A stretch of 64,000 nucleotides of DNA from Echinostoma caproni (GCA_900618425.1 UZAN01040187.1:1857-65856); one strand, 5' to 3'. Positions 47,242 through 59,478 are shown, counted from the stretch's first letter. Numbers and translations are program-made. Notes: generated by a model not told the origin, from the sequence alone.

Positions 47242-48083
47242 ATGAACGTGGTTTATGCTGCGTTAATCTACTTTGTGTTGAAGAGTTATCAAACATTTTC
47301 ACAAGTTCTGATTGGTAGTGGCTTCGGTGACTACTATGTTAAGAACGCCCAAGGTAGTGTTCCCATTGTGAAACTGAATCGAGAAAAGGAACTATCTCCA
47401 TAATCTATGCGCACTTGCAGGTATTCGAATCGCTTTATTTGGCAATACGACTGTTCGATGCCAGTTTGCGTTTGCTACTTATGAATGTCATAAGTTATTC
47501 TTAATTCACCCGGTTTACTTTGTGAGGCGGGAGTATTTAGGTAGGACTAGATGATTTCAGCGATGAAGATTATCAAATTCAGAGTCCCTACTCAGAAAAG
47601 TGCATATTTGAAAACATTCCAATTTCTGAACGTATAATTTCCCATACAATTCCGTAACTATAATAAAATTTATGGTTTATTTCAACAACCCTCATTACTT
47701 TATTTCAGTTGCAGTTTGTTTGGTCGAAATATCCCATTCCGTTCAGGATTAATGACCAAAATGGTCATTTTGATTGTTCAATACTTGAAGGTGCATCTGT
47801 GGTGGTATCACAGAGATGGAAAATAATCTGAAAGATATTTGTATGCTTTGAATGAATAGCACAGTGTTATAATTGGAAATCACTTAACCCAGTTAACTTT
47901 TTGCAAGCATTAGTTTTTCACTAGCTGCTCATCTTTCATAAATGGTCACGATAAAGTGCTCGTATACCTTGATTTTAAATTTTATTCTGCAAAAGACAAT
48001 TTTCATCAGGTTTGTTGTTGTGGTTGCTGTTGTGCTGTTGTGTATTTCTTTGCCAGGCGCATCCCCTAAAAACTGAAGGATGA
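47242..48083 (+). CDS. Predicted four-exon gene, small type I membrane protein
   Basis: Exons 47242-47353, 47421-47521, 47709-47790 and 48010-48083 join in frame with GT-AG introns of 67, 187 and 219 bp. Donors are CCAAG|GTAGTG, CTTT|GTGAGG and GAAG|GTGCAT. Acceptors are CGCACTTGCAG, CATTACTTTATTTCAG and ATTTTCATCAG. The 122-residue product has an N-terminal hydrophobic leader (MNVVYAALIYFVL), an NTT sequon, three cysteines in the predicted lumenal part (TTVRC, TYEC, HFDC), a C-terminal hydrophobic helix (LLLWLLLCCCVFL) and a short tail ending KTEG. Small introns are common in flukes. Weak points are the GTT-rich, repeat-like last exon, the last donor, and no nearby AATAAA. The family is unknown. 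Confidence 0.35.
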
Positions 48084-48317
48084 AACGCAGCTCGGCTATT
48101 CCGATCACAAAGATATAATCGAATTGTTTGGGCATTTCGCTTTCGTTGAATTGTCTTGTCACACAGAATGAAGAACATGCGGCAGTGGAAACTCCGGGTA
48201 CGTGTCGTGATCGTGTCCTCGTGGACTGATCATGGTCAGACTACCAGAGGTATTCTTTCACAGCTGCTCAAAAGTAGGTCACTTTGCCTTTAAACTGGAT
48301 GATTGAAGCGTCTACAG

Positions 48318-48590
48318 TTAGTTTATTTCCGTTCTTACAACCACTGACCATGCACTTTTGTGCGCCGGTTTTGGTTGCTGTCTTTTGGTTGCCCATATGG
48401 ATAAAATAGCAGAATGGTGATTAGAATGTTCAGAGCAGATTTAAGCGGAAGGTAGCACATTTTCATGGACTGAAGTTACAAGAATAATGAGTAGATGCAT
48501 GAGTGCCACTGTTTGCGACATCAAACCATATCACTCAGTGTCTCTAACCACCGGTGACCATGGTTTCTGGGTCCCCATCTTAGTTAAGGG
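48318..48590 (+). repeat. Family R dispersed repeat (copy R3)
   Basis: Shares with R1 and R2, in order: TACAACCACTGACC, CGGTTTTGGTTGCTGTCTTTTGG, the ATGGACTGAAG region, GCCACTGTTTGCGACA, and CACTCAGTGTCTCTAACCACC. It continues into GGGTCCCCATCTT like R1. The 5' CAGTT repeats are reduced to one unit. An ATG frame over it (48487-48735) is probably fortuitous. Confidence 0.7.
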
Positions 48591-50558
48591 AAAATGTGTT
48601 TCTCACTCGCCACAAAACACAAGTTACATAGAGCTCGCGGGCCCACAAACTGTGTATAGCGGATCGATAGTCCGTTTCTGTTCCGGTGATTTTTCTTGCT
48701 TAACGCGCTTTGTAAACACCAATTTTATGATATGAGTCTTGGTTGATCCGTTTACCGATACGTATCTGATAATGGGGTCTAAACAGAGTCTGTGTGACAG
48801 CGTATTCACTTATCTTTCTAGCACAGTGTATAGATTTGGAAATAATGATCGAGATAGGTATTTGTGCCGATTCTAAACGGTCTCGGATGCTCAAGTAACA
48901 AATATACGATCATGCAATGTCTTTCTGGATAAAACGTAACAAGCATTATGTGAATTATATTGGCTTTAACCGCGCTCGTGGTTGAATGGAGACGAGATCA
49001 TTATCCTCGATCGAACTCTGCCCACGCGTTTGTACAGTGTACATTTCATCAGTCGAGTTACCAGATCGCCCACTGATATTGCTGATGTTTTTTTTCAACA
49101 TATATACCATTTATTGAACTTACAAAGATGTGTGAAATCCATCAAGAAGAATGTAATCCGAATAGCACGACATGTTTCATTGGAATCCAACGGAATCCGT
49201 CGACTTAACTTCTGAAGCAAGGTTGTTTGCATCGATTATGCTGTTTGCCAGATGACGGAAGACAACCGGTGCAAATGGTAATGCAAAGTAATGGAATAAC
49301 TTTACAATGGGTACAAAGTGCGCGAGGTAATCAAATTTACATTTGGTTTTGTGGCATATTTTTTCGTTATCACTCCAAAGGACAACCGTCTCTAGTAGGT
49401 CGGTAAGAAAAGCAGTGATACATAGAATTACGAACACATTTGTTCAATCAAAGGAAGTAAAATATGACTCGAACTACACAGGTGATGCAAAATGATTTAT
49501 GGTGACCTTTAGGTGGGCATATAATAGAGAACAGAAGCTTCGTACACCTCAGGAGAGGCGACTTTCGCCAAGTTTTCTCCATTGGACTCCAAACACTGAA
49601 TAAAACCAACATTGAGTCTTCCACCATCTGATACGAACGTTCACTTTTACATGGACATCCCTCATATTATCTAGGAATTTCAGTCTGGACCGGATGCAGG
49701 CCTTTCCAGTATTTTTGTAGTTGATTACGAGAGCCTTGATCTTGTCCTATACGTTTGTATACGGAGATGTGCTCGTTTCTGACCACTCAGAGTTGTGGAA
49801 TAAAGTGTTTCTCGAAAGAATGTAGGTCTGGGCACCGTCCAAAAAGTGATCGGTTTTGTTTTTCTCTTGCAGTGAGAATGCAGCTCACACCATTATCAGG
49901 CCATCAACTAATGCCCTGTCAGTGAGAACGTCCGAGGTCTACGCAAATAATACAATCAGAAATTCAATGTGCTTCTTCTCAATACTGAGGAGGATTCCTA
50001 TCCTCTATTTAGTCCGTGTGATACAACCCAATTCTCATCTGCACGGCCCATGCAAAACAGCTGTTTCTAGTAGCAAATGTCTTGTAAATGTCCGTCACTG
50101 TAACTGTGACATTCACTGTGGCGATTTCCACAGTCTTTTGAGTTTTTAATTTCTTCCGCACCGGTGGACTAGTTCAAAACGTCTTGTGCGTGTACGTTGA
50201 GATAGCCTTCGATATTCGCGCACCCCGCCTTTGACTGTGAGTTTTATTGGGAGTTCACGTTACCACCAGCTTATTCACTGCTAGTTTGCTATTCATTCCC
50301 CTTAGGCTTAGTAGAATTACTTCTTCGGCAAAAATCCAATCACATTCCGGGTCGGCTATCTGACAGGGCATGTGAACGTATGCGTTCTGTTCCCATTCAT
50401 TGCAGGGTCACAACTGAGCATGGTTCGTTTAACTAATCGAAATTTAAGGTGTGTTTCAAATCTGTTCACCTCACTTCGTGTCTCAATCGATTCAAGTAGC
50501 CTGCTCTGTTGACCAGGCATAGAAAATCTGTTCTAGTAGCTCAGGTGAACCGAATTCC
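48591..50558. other. Unassigned intergenic stretch
   Basis: A strong acceptor-like TTTTGTTTTTCTCTTGCAG ends near 49874. The plus frame after it is open for about 90 codons (ENAAHTIIRPSTNALSVRTS...) with a TGTCTT|GTAAAT donor at about 50089. It is a possible exon, listed here and not as a gene because the donor is weak. Confidence 0.35.
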
Positions 50559-50726
50559 GTTTCGCCTGTTTGCCGAGCTTGGAGCATTTTGTTTGCAAAT
50601 GCTTCATCACCAGCCGAGGTGATATCGTCAGTGCTTGCTTGTGAAGTGGCCCAATGATGTTCCCTTGGCTGGTGATGAAACGTTTGCAAAAACAAAATGC
50701 CCCAAACTCGGCAAACAGGTGAAATA
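50559..50726. repeat. Foldback repeat, about 60-bp arms
   Basis: The arm at 50559-50619 (CGCCTGTTTGCCGAGCTTGG, GCATTTTGTTTGCAAA, TTCATCACCAGCC) is closely matched in reverse complement by 50663-50726 (GGCTGGTGATGAAACG, TTTGCAAAAACAAAATGC, CGGCAAACAGGTGAAA), around a loop of about 43 bases. The arms differ by a few substitutions and one small indel. There is no transposase and no clear target-site duplication. It looks like a MITE-type or foldback element. A minus-strand frame through it is incidental. Confidence 0.85.
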
Positions 50727-51310
50727 AACCTTACTCTGTGTCAAAAACGTTCTGAATGGTAGTTATCTCAGAGTAGAGGGTTGCCTATTTTTCACCCATT
50801 TTTGACTCAAATGTCTCTGTCGCAGCTGAATAGGAAATACTCATTGGTTACTTGTGTTTCGCCTTATTTTGTTCACTTTCAGCAGGGGAATAAAATCACT
50901 TAGCATAAGGACCGAAAATCAAATAGTCTTTGTTCCACTATGCGGTGTCAATATCGTTCCTCTTTTCATTTCATGTCAACAATATTGTTCAACACTAATC
51001 GACAGTCACCGGATTTATGCACATTGTGAAGTATTTTTCATTTTTGTGTGTTTTTCTACCCAGATCGACCGATAGATTTCGCCGGAACGTCGCGCACTAG
51101 TGGCAATCAGATTGTCAGTTAAGATTAACCGATTGATTTTATCGACACAATTAGCTCGCATGAACTGACGAAGTCTACGTGGTCAAGTACTGATTTTTCA
51201 CACGGTGCTTAGGTGGTAAATGCAATCATTACTGCATGAGTATTACCTTAGATTGATGTTATACTGGAGATTAACTTTTTGATTGGACAATTAAAACGAA
51301 CATAAACCAG
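50727..51310. other. Unassigned intergenic stretch
   Basis: A 73-codon plus frame at 50854-51075 has no supporting signals. Nothing else is seen. Confidence 0.5.
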
Positions 51311-51490
51311 AGAGCTGTGATTGCCCGGTATTAACGTCACCAAGTTGTCACTCCGGGGAAGTGTTCGAATCCCACCACCACTTCCTGACTTTACCCATTG
51401 TGTATTGATTGGCAGAACTTTGATTGACCGCTTCTCCCTTCCTGAAAACTGTATCTTTGTATATATTCAATCAAAAAGACGTAGAAATCA
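51311..51490 (+). mobile_element. Family B tRNA-derived SINE (copy B2)
   Basis: Box A TTGCCCGGTAT (51321-51331) and box B TGTTCGAATCC (51362-51372), then CACCACCACTTCCTGAC, TTTGATTGACCGCTTCTCCC, TTCCTGAAAACTGTATCTTTG and a TATATTCAATCAAAAAG tail. Collinear with B1 throughout. Confidence 0.8.
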
Positions 51491-51644
51491 AAAGAAGAAA
51501 AGAATGAATAATCGAGAATGCTAATCAATAATTATTTCTTTTAACTGTAGAGTTTTGGAGCACCACTTTAAACTGTACACGAATGTACAGATCGGTCGTG
51601 GTGCACATGAAATCAAAAGCCATGTGTGGTACAAATCGATTTAC

Positions 51645-51897
51645 TTGTTTCGTTGGTTATGCTGGTGTATGAGAAGTAGCTTCATACTATTCCACTGGAC
51701 GGCGTAAATTGGCATATTAGAAAGGAAAGCCAATCTCCAACCGATGAGAAATGGTGGTAGAGTATTCGGTCTGGGAATATTATTGCTGTTTTTATTTGTT
51801 ACTGTTGTCATTATAGTCGTAGTTTTGAACTGTTCGGATTTTCCGAACAATCCGGATTCAAAATTATAACACAGCGGCATCCGATTTGACGAAACTT
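51645..51897 (-). CDS. Candidate internal exon, unknown protein
   Basis: The minus strand has a long pyrimidine-rich acceptor (TTGTTTCGTTTTGTCCTCCGGTTTTAG), then 253 open bases ending AACAA|GTAAAT. The product begins VSSNRMPLCYNFESGLFGKS and ends MKLLLIHQHNQRN. The middle holds an Asn/Thr-rich segment. The surrounding frame is open for 137 codons. It is the most 5' of the minus-strand candidates, so it could start a long minus-strand gene with the 39, 20 and 17 kb exons, but phases cannot be checked without the missing exons. Confidence 0.27.
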
Positions 51898-54300
51898 CTA
51901 AAACCGGAGGACAAAACGAAACAAATAACTGAGGGAGCGTTATCCTGAAAACTATTATACATTCTGCGTTTCCAGACGTGTAGAAAAGGAATCTATGCGT
52001 TCGTGACAACAGAGAATTTTTGACTAAAGTCATCCTTTTGTCGTCAAAAATCATATGTTCGAAAATCGGAGGAACCCTTCATTTCCTAAGCGAAAATGCA
52101 TCTACGTACGGTTAGCGGTTCGTGAAGAAAAACGTATCTGAAATCACACGGATGAGAGACAATTGGTTGACTCACTATGAACAGAAGTGCAGGCAAAAAG
52201 GTGAGAGAGTTCTCTATAATAATTGTCTTCTCTTAGATGCAAAATTTGAAGGTGCTCTGTTTCAGCCATGCGATTTTACTCCCCCAACCCCACCCTCTCT
52301 TTTGTGCATACTCTATTTCTCTCTAAGACTGAGTTGTCCGGCTGACCAGCTGTCGAATTTGAGCTTCACTTTTTTTTCTGGGATAACTCTGCAAGACCCT
52401 GATTAATCTGGAATTGTTCTTCTAAAAAGTTATTTACGGGATCGATAGATTAAGATTTCGTTCCGGACTGTCCCCACTTGCGATATGAAGAAAGCATTCT
52501 CTGATGCGAGTTCCGCTAATTGTGGGATGGAAACGGATTCACAGGCCAGGGGTGAAGTTATGTTGATATATTTCGATGTTAGCTGTTCAATTGCTTCTGT
52601 TCTAGCAAGTCTTTTTGACAAACAATATGTCGAATGGAAAGTTTAATAACTGAGATCATGTGAATCTCCACCGCGATATTTGGCGGGGAGAGACTGAGTG
52701 ACTGGGAGCGGATACGGTTGATAAGGTTGGTGGATCAACTGTTTACTGTTGACGGCTGGATCGATGTGCAAGTGGAATGGGTCAAAAACATTTTACAGAA
52801 AATAGATAAGATCAAAAGAAGGAAACGGACCAAGTACAATGCGTCAGATAAAAAAAGTGCAACATTCATGGAAAGGAAAGGAAACGCTTTCAGAAGCGGG
52901 CACACCAGCTTGTAGTGTCAAAAGGAAATCTGTTACTGAAACAATATGACATCACAAATAACAGTCATTAACCAAACCAAAACAGGCATTTTGCTAAATG
53001 GCGCGATTTTTGTTTGAGGGATTTGAGAACTCCAGTAACTGAACAGATGGGTATCACCGTAAAAAAGTGCAGGCAAGCATTTTCAAAGGAAATTTGGAGG
53101 TCGATCCGGATGAGACTGACGCATTCAAGCGGGGAAACACAGTTAGAAAGCAATATGCTTGGTACTGGCGAAAAATTAAATTTCATTGATTTTATTTTGT
53201 CATTTAGGTTGGTTGCAATAAACAATTACAATGAGTGGCAGTAAACAATGATTATCGTGAAATTTGTTTCAGAAAGAAGAAATACATGTTAAGGTACCAA
53301 AAACTCATTATTTTCTCACACTTTGAAGGAATCTGGCTATCATTTTTTCAGTCGATTTGAAGAGCAGTAAGCATCTCGTTGAGGGCATGAAGATCATGCC
53401 GCATGCTTCGGGAGTGGGGGAAGAACTTATGTCATAATAACTAGCGTGTGTTAGGTGTTGCATAACGGTCGAATGATCACTGCTTATCTCTCATTAGCAC
53501 CACCTCTACTGCAAGTATATTACTCACTGCCCACCGATGAATGCAGGCTAAAGTTGGATTCGTTGCTACCAGGTCCTTGTTGCACACATATAATTCAGGT
53601 TTACACGCCAAATTAGTCTGTTTTCACCTCAGTGCAGTGAATTCCATGAAATATTATTTCCAGTAGTCATTGACCCAGTATCCATGCACAATAGTACATT
53701 TTATTTGCCTTATTAAAAGAATTCTAGACTGTGTCGCTTACAATTTACTTTTCCGATTTTACGGTTCTATTTGATCCAAAAGAAGAACTATAAACCTTAT
53801 TGTTTCCGTAATGTACTGGGAAAAAACCCAAAATGATTCTCACCTTGTGGTGTGAGTGAAACAACAAAATAAACTGTCCCACTCCTGGTTTCACAGGCAA
53901 GAATGACAATACCCCTGCAATAGAAGACGTTTGTTGTGACATTACCGTGTCTACACATTGTTATCCTACCTGTCCTTGAGAACGATATACGAAGACGTCA
54001 ATTTCAAGTCCTTTTATCTAGTCCTCGTCTTCTGGCCTGCTTTACAAGATTACCAAAAATCTAAAGTTCATAGCAGAATATGCATTTCAGATTGTAATCA
54101 ACAATGTGTTTTTGTGTTGGATTATAAACCCTATTTTCCCGTAAGAACTAAATATCAAACTAGAACTGATGTGAATTATTTACATAGTTCAATTTTAGTA
54201 TTTATTCTCAATAAATATACGACACCGTCCCCCTTAAGAGTTTCACAAATGTGACCTTTGATCCACTCTATGCTGGATTCGACATGGGATTAAAATCGAA
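51898..54300. other. Unassigned intergenic stretch
   Basis: A degenerate C2H2-like run is seen at about 53062-53139 and discussed separately. A 98-codon plus frame at 53958-54254 is open but has no start or splice support. Confidence 0.4.
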
Positions 54301-56455
54301 ACACTTGCTCAACTCATTGCGCACCATTGAGGAGGTTTATCAGTCTTTTTTCCAATGAAACTGTGAGCCCAAGCTTTATTCTAAATTACCCTGGCAATGC
54401 TCGTTCTGTCGACAGTAAAAATAAACCATCATTTTTTATCCAGTCAGCAAAACACTATGTTGGATGTTAGTGTCAAAATGCCAGAAAAAAACAGGTTCCT
54501 GTCTTTTCTTCATAAGTGAAAATTTGTCTCCACGTGATAAAATAGAAAATATTGATTGATTTGAACTGGCTATCCTTCAAACTTCATTTTCACACACAAT
54601 CCTCATTATATCGATTCAACCATACACTCGGAAGCACCAGACTCAGAAGTAACTTTGAGTTGAATGCGATTATTCAATCAAGCCTGATGGGTTTGTGGCA
54701 AGTCAGCCCGTAACCTGAGAATAGAAAATGACAAAAAAGCATGCATTGACCTATCTTGTCTTGTGCTACATGATGGGAGTACCTCGGATAAGCCCACCAG
54801 TGCAAGTCAAAAACAGATGATTATCTGGAGAAATAACCAGATAATGTCAGAAAAACATGCCGGATCGCAAAAGTTTTGTATTTTGATCTTGGTTAGCCCA
54901 TCTCTGTATTTTTTTCCCAACTCAGTTTGACGAACGTGATCGATAAAGTCGCCATATTTCACTACGCGCTAAGTGTTTATACATTTCCAGATTGGGAATA
55001 TCTTTTAATTTTCAACAATTGGCTGCCGCATGATTTTGATTCTAAACATAAATAAATTCTGTCAAGGAGATTGATTCATCCATACAAACCGGGTTAACTG
55101 CTGTCGAAATTTCTCGTGATTGATTGAAACATTTGACACCGAGGGTACATACTCTTCACGACTGGAAATCACGTATGACAGTTGACCATTCTTAATTTCT
55201 CTCCCGATTTTTAAGGACGGTCAGGAGAGAACACCTCAGCACATCCGCTGAATAAATAATACAACTGAGCTTTCTGCACCGTTTCAAACGGACAGTACTT
55301 GTTTGGCACAGTGGGTCCATTTTACAGTGATTATTGTATGCCGTGTATTATGAGGTCCACGTGTGACTTTTTAGGGTGAACATATTTGATTAGTTTCGCC
55401 AACTGTTAATCAGTTTGGTTAACCTATCTATTTATATATACATATATACATGTATTTGCACGAGAAACTCAACATGTAATCAAATCAGATCCTCCAGTTC
55501 TCTCATATATATATCAGCAAAACTGATGCAACGAGCTCCTACCGTTCCTCATCGATGTTCTTTGTTTTCAGTGAAATTCCCGGATCTGGGAGTTGTTATA
55601 TTTTTGTCATACTGATCAACCATAAATTGTTACTACTAATCAGTTCGCCATAGTTTCAACCCAGGCCATAGCCCACAGAGACATCAAAACAGGTGTTTTG
55701 TTCCATGGTGTATGCGTACTCCTAACAATGGTGATCAGTTGAACAGTACGCATATCTTCAACCTNTGTTTGACCTTCACTTGGGTCCGCGTAATCACACA
55801 ACTGATGAGATCGAGAAAAGTCGAAACAGATGAACAGCAGCCAACATTGGCCTAAATAAGACACCATTCAGAATTTCATGTTTGTTCTTTGATGAATATA
55901 GAAAAAGATTACCGTCAAGCTCATAACAGGTTGTTTACCGATAGGAAAACCATTTGTGGTATTTGATTTAATGCCCTCAGTTTCCTCATTTTTCTCACTT
56001 GTGAAACGAACCTTTAAAATATCTCAAATCAAATCTAAGTTTGAAATTGAAACCGAAACCTACTGCTGCATAAATTATTTGAAAATTTCCATTGTTTAGG
56101 AATAGAAAAGCGATTCGGAAAGGTTTTCTTTTACTTTCACCTGTTGTTATTCGAGTACTGGTTTTACCCATTGGTGTTCATGGAGTTTCTGCTTTTTATG
56201 AACAATGAAGCTGTGTGATGTCGGGTTCATTATTCTCATTATCATTTGTATCCCCAACAATGTGTACCACTTTATATTCCGAGCTAAATTCGTAAATCCC
56301 CGTACTGGATACGGATGGGGAAGTTTTACGGCAGAGAGGGGATGAGAGATGTGAATTATAGTATTTCGTGATAACGAGGTACGCATGTCCGAATTTAGCT
56401 TGAGTAGCCTATCGGCAGCACGTAGAACTCAAAACTCTGCCCCTTCCGTCACGTA
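54301..56455. other. Unassigned intergenic stretch
   Basis: AT-rich with short TATATA tracts at 55430-55515. No gene or repeat is supported. A hammerhead-like pair of motifs at 55804-55824 was rejected. Confidence 0.5.
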
Positions 56456-56491
56456 TTTAGCGGCCGCGTGCGGCTGTCAGTCGCGACAAAG
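56456..56491 (+). promoter_or_regulatory. GC-rich sequence immediately upstream of a predicted start
   Basis: GCGGCCGCGTGCGGCTGTCA followed by GTCGCGACAAAG stands out from AT-rich flanks and abuts the ATG at 56492. It may be a short 5' UTR or core promoter patch. No TATA box is evident. Confidence 0.25.
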
Positions 56492-56536
56492 ATGAAGCAA
56501 ACATTTATCGTGTTTCTAGGGCATTTTTTGTCTGTC
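56492..56536 (+). CDS. Predicted signal-peptide first exon
   Basis: ATG at 56492 opens 15 codons, MKQTFIVFLGHFLSV, then a perfect GTAAGT donor in phase 0. A short positively charged start followed by a hydrophobic core is a typical eukaryotic signal peptide, and signal-peptide-only first exons are common in secreted fluke proteins. The next phase-0 acceptor with a good open frame on this strand is at 59479. A nearer candidate (56969-57049, ending TTTTTG|GTGAGG) has the wrong phase. The pairing with 59479 is inference. Confidence 0.32.
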
Positions 56537-58046
56537 GTAAGTGACGAGTTCATATTTGATAATGCACTGATTGTAAATGAAACTTCTGTTGTGATCAGTT
56601 CTACTTTAAACATCGGAATCCAAAATTTTAATATTACATCATTTTGATAAAAAATTAATTTATTTTTATTTATTATCTTCGAATCAGTAGGTCAATATCT
56701 TGATCCAAATGTTTTTCAAGTAAGAAAATGATTGTACAACTCACAATCACTCTTTTATTTAGCTTTTATCTAAATTGTCATTTTATTGTGATGAGTAAGC
56801 ACGAGGTAGTGCTCATTATTCAAACCATGTCATTGAAACCGATTATTGTTTCTATGCACAAAGCACGAAAAATGAAAGATTGAACAAAAATGCTTTTTAA
56901 TGGATGTAATGTTGATTGTGCTTTGGTGCCTTCTGTGTTATATTAGCTCATGTTGCCATTGCTTTAGATGCTTTGCAAATGCTCGACATTATTACGGGTT
57001 AGAATATGAAATTTTGTTCGAATTTCTGCTCCCGTCCCGTGTGTTTTTGGTGAGGGAGGATGATGACACTTCAGTTTGGCCAAAACAAGGTTTTGCAATT
57101 TGGTTATTCCTTAGCAGTGCCGGATGAGATTGGAACTACTACATCGGATTTATGTCCCAAGTTTTCAGAGAACTTTTTGACCATGTTAGGGTTAACATCC
57201 ATGATTTATCAACTCAGCTTAACCTGTTCGCTTTAATTGGGATGGTTACCATGAGGCAACAAATAGTTTCAAGTTTAACGGACAATTATTGTGGCACAGC
57301 CGTTTCACCATGCATGAGCCACGCATAACCTAGTGAAATGGTTTCTACCGAAATCCAGAGGTAGCACATGGTCTTCTTTGGTTGCCCGCGTCAACTCCTT
57401 GACATTTTAAGGGTAAGTGATGATTGGTACTCGTGAAGTATTTTCATAATCAAATGTAGTCAACTTTAAAGGCCTTGCAGTCTATGCAGTCCATGAATGA
57501 TGCACGAGGATATTTTAATTAGCGACCCAAATTACGTAATAAAATAAAACCTGTACCGAAATCGATTTGGGAAAACCGAAGCCGGGCAAGGAAGAAAACT
57601 GTAAGTAGGGAGGTAGCTTTGTTCACTTCGAGTAGTTCATTGTTTCATGTCTTACTTGTGATTAAATAGAATCAACTATACGGCGCTACCCGATTCAAAT
57701 GTTCCTCTTAATTAGTTATGTAGGTTACTTTGCGTCTACCGCTTGTAGAACGTTCCATCTCATGGTGATTAGACCACACATTAATGAGCTCCGTTTCATG
57801 AACTAATGACCTGCGAGATGGTCTGATCACTGGAAGTAATAAGGAATTCCAAATTCTGGTTTGGAAAACTTGAAGTTGAAAAGAACAACTACTCTCTCTA
57901 AAGTGAATTATTATTCATCAAGCACCACAACTGATGGCATTCTTGTACATTAAAGAGACTCCTTCGTTTCCGATAGAAAGTGAGACTTGAAACCGTCGCA
58001 AACGTGAAATAGTTCGATTAGAATTAGCGGGCAATTTCTGTTTGAA
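56537..58046. other. Possible intron or intergenic stretch
   Basis: If the first exon at 56492 is real this is intronic. It contains the out-of-phase exon-like frame at 56969-57049 and a loose GTGATTAGACCA inverted repeat at about 57766/57820. Confidence 0.4.
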
Positions 58047-58682
58047 ATGGTGATCTGTGTTTTGAAAAACTTTTCTGACTCCACCAATCAGAAACGTTCT
58101 CCGTTTCTCATTTTAGTGCATGTCAAACAATCTCTCATTCCTTCTACATTAATTGGCTGGAAATACGCAGACGATGTCGTTTTCGGATGCAAAGCGCCTA
58201 TCTCTGAAGAGTTCGCACAACTTCAAAGAAAGTTAAACAACGCTGTTACTGGGTTCTTTTTCTGTTCCCTCTCCTTATCTTATCTTTTCAAATGCGAGAA
58301 CCTAGGCAATTCGACGTTGAAGGAAAAACAGGTTTGTTATTTGTTCATCAATATGTTTTTCCCGTTCTTCTTTGTTATTCTCCGGTGGTTTCTGCTGGTC
58401 TACAAAAAAGACTTCAAAATTATTCGTCGCGGTTTGTCGATCATCAGTCGTGTGTCTTTTACAACCGTTGATGATCTATCTGAAACACTCTGTGAACTTC
58501 ACTTGTCCGCTTGTGAAAAATTTGCCCAGAAAATCCTCGCTGACCACACATTCATCCTTTACATAATGGTCGATCGAAATGCTGCTCACATACATCTACA
58601 CCTTTTGCATGCCAACTATCACCCTCTCGCATTAGCCTCAACGGCAATTCCCCAGGTCCGTACCTCGCCAGAATCCTTGTAA
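58047..58682 (+). mobile_element. LINE fragment, CR1-like reverse transcriptase with internal deletion (pseudogene)
   Basis: The longest frame in the window (211 codons). GWKYADDVVFGCKAP places the reverse transcriptase catalytic YADD at 58164-58175. The C-terminal part of the same protein class follows: CYSPVVSAGLQK in one frame at 58373, then KKDFKIIRRGLSIISRVS and ACEKFAQKILAD one frame away. The segment between YADD and the C-terminus that normally carries the thumb YLG(V/I) motif is missing, and a one-base frameshift sits near 58412. It is non-functional. CR1-like is inferred from the order CSPV...LLK-F..(I/L)RR.L..IS. Confidence 0.75.
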
Positions 58683-58829
58683 ACCAAGAGAGCGTTCCTT
58701 CTGAATTTCTCAACAACCTTGGTGTTCGGATGGTTTACTCATGTGACTTCCTAATTTTGATGATACGCGTATTTTTGAGTGAAATGAGGATGTATATTTA
58801 GTCTATACAAATTCACCTACGATTACAAA

Positions 58830-59403
58830 ACCCTCATAATGTCAAATAGTGATGTTTTCCCAGTTGGCCGATGAACCATATTCAGCCCTCCCAAACAACG
58901 GTTCCCACTCTTTCCACCAATTGTGAACCCATGCAGACATCAACAATGGTAAAATACCTTGGCGTCTCACTACAATGCTACACTACACGTGCAGAAAACA
59001 TTCAGCAAAGTTAGAAAGCTTTCATATTTCTCACTCGGATTAGGAATACTTTTTGTTCCCCACAAGTTGATTGTTAGTTTTGTGTTTTTGCATGCCTGCT
59101 CCCTCACTGGTTGCACTGCTCCCCAGTAATTTTCCCTAGTATGCTGAACAACGACTTTTATTTGCTGGTACGATCTCTTCAACACTTCTCTAAATGTAAT
59201 GGCATAGTGGGAGACAAAACTGTGGACAGTATCACAGACAGACATCTAAAAGCAGGTGAAACTTTGATTGCCAAATACTCTCAGACACTAATCACCCAGT
59301 ACACAACTAACTGTCATCCACACGCGCTAAGGTTCAAACTTTTATTTGAACGTACCTCTTCATATCGCACATCTTTTTTCGTGTCTCTTACGTCTATTTG
59401 TTG
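58830..59403 (+). mobile_element. Second LINE 3' fragment, same family and orientation (pseudogene)
   Basis: Starts just after the first fragment and begins with the part the first lacks: VKYLGVSL (YLGV at 58955-58966), then FSKVRKLSYFSLGLGILFVP, HCSPVIFPSMLNNDFYLLVR and SLQHFSKCNGI, ending near RTSSYRTSFFVSLTSIC. At least two frameshifts break it. The two fragments overlap in C-terminal content, so they are separate insertions or a rearranged pair, not one broken copy. Confidence 0.7.
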
Positions 59404-59478
59404 ACAAGGAGAACGTTTCCAAAGAATTACGTAATAACTGTTTGCTTCAATGAGAATGGTGACATCTACTGCTTTCAG

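Noticed and set aside
55804..55824. CTGATGAG and GTCGAAAC at hammerhead spacing
   Set aside because: Stem II would have only about three pairs with a large loop, no stem III plus UH cleavage site follows, and no family A sequence surrounds it.
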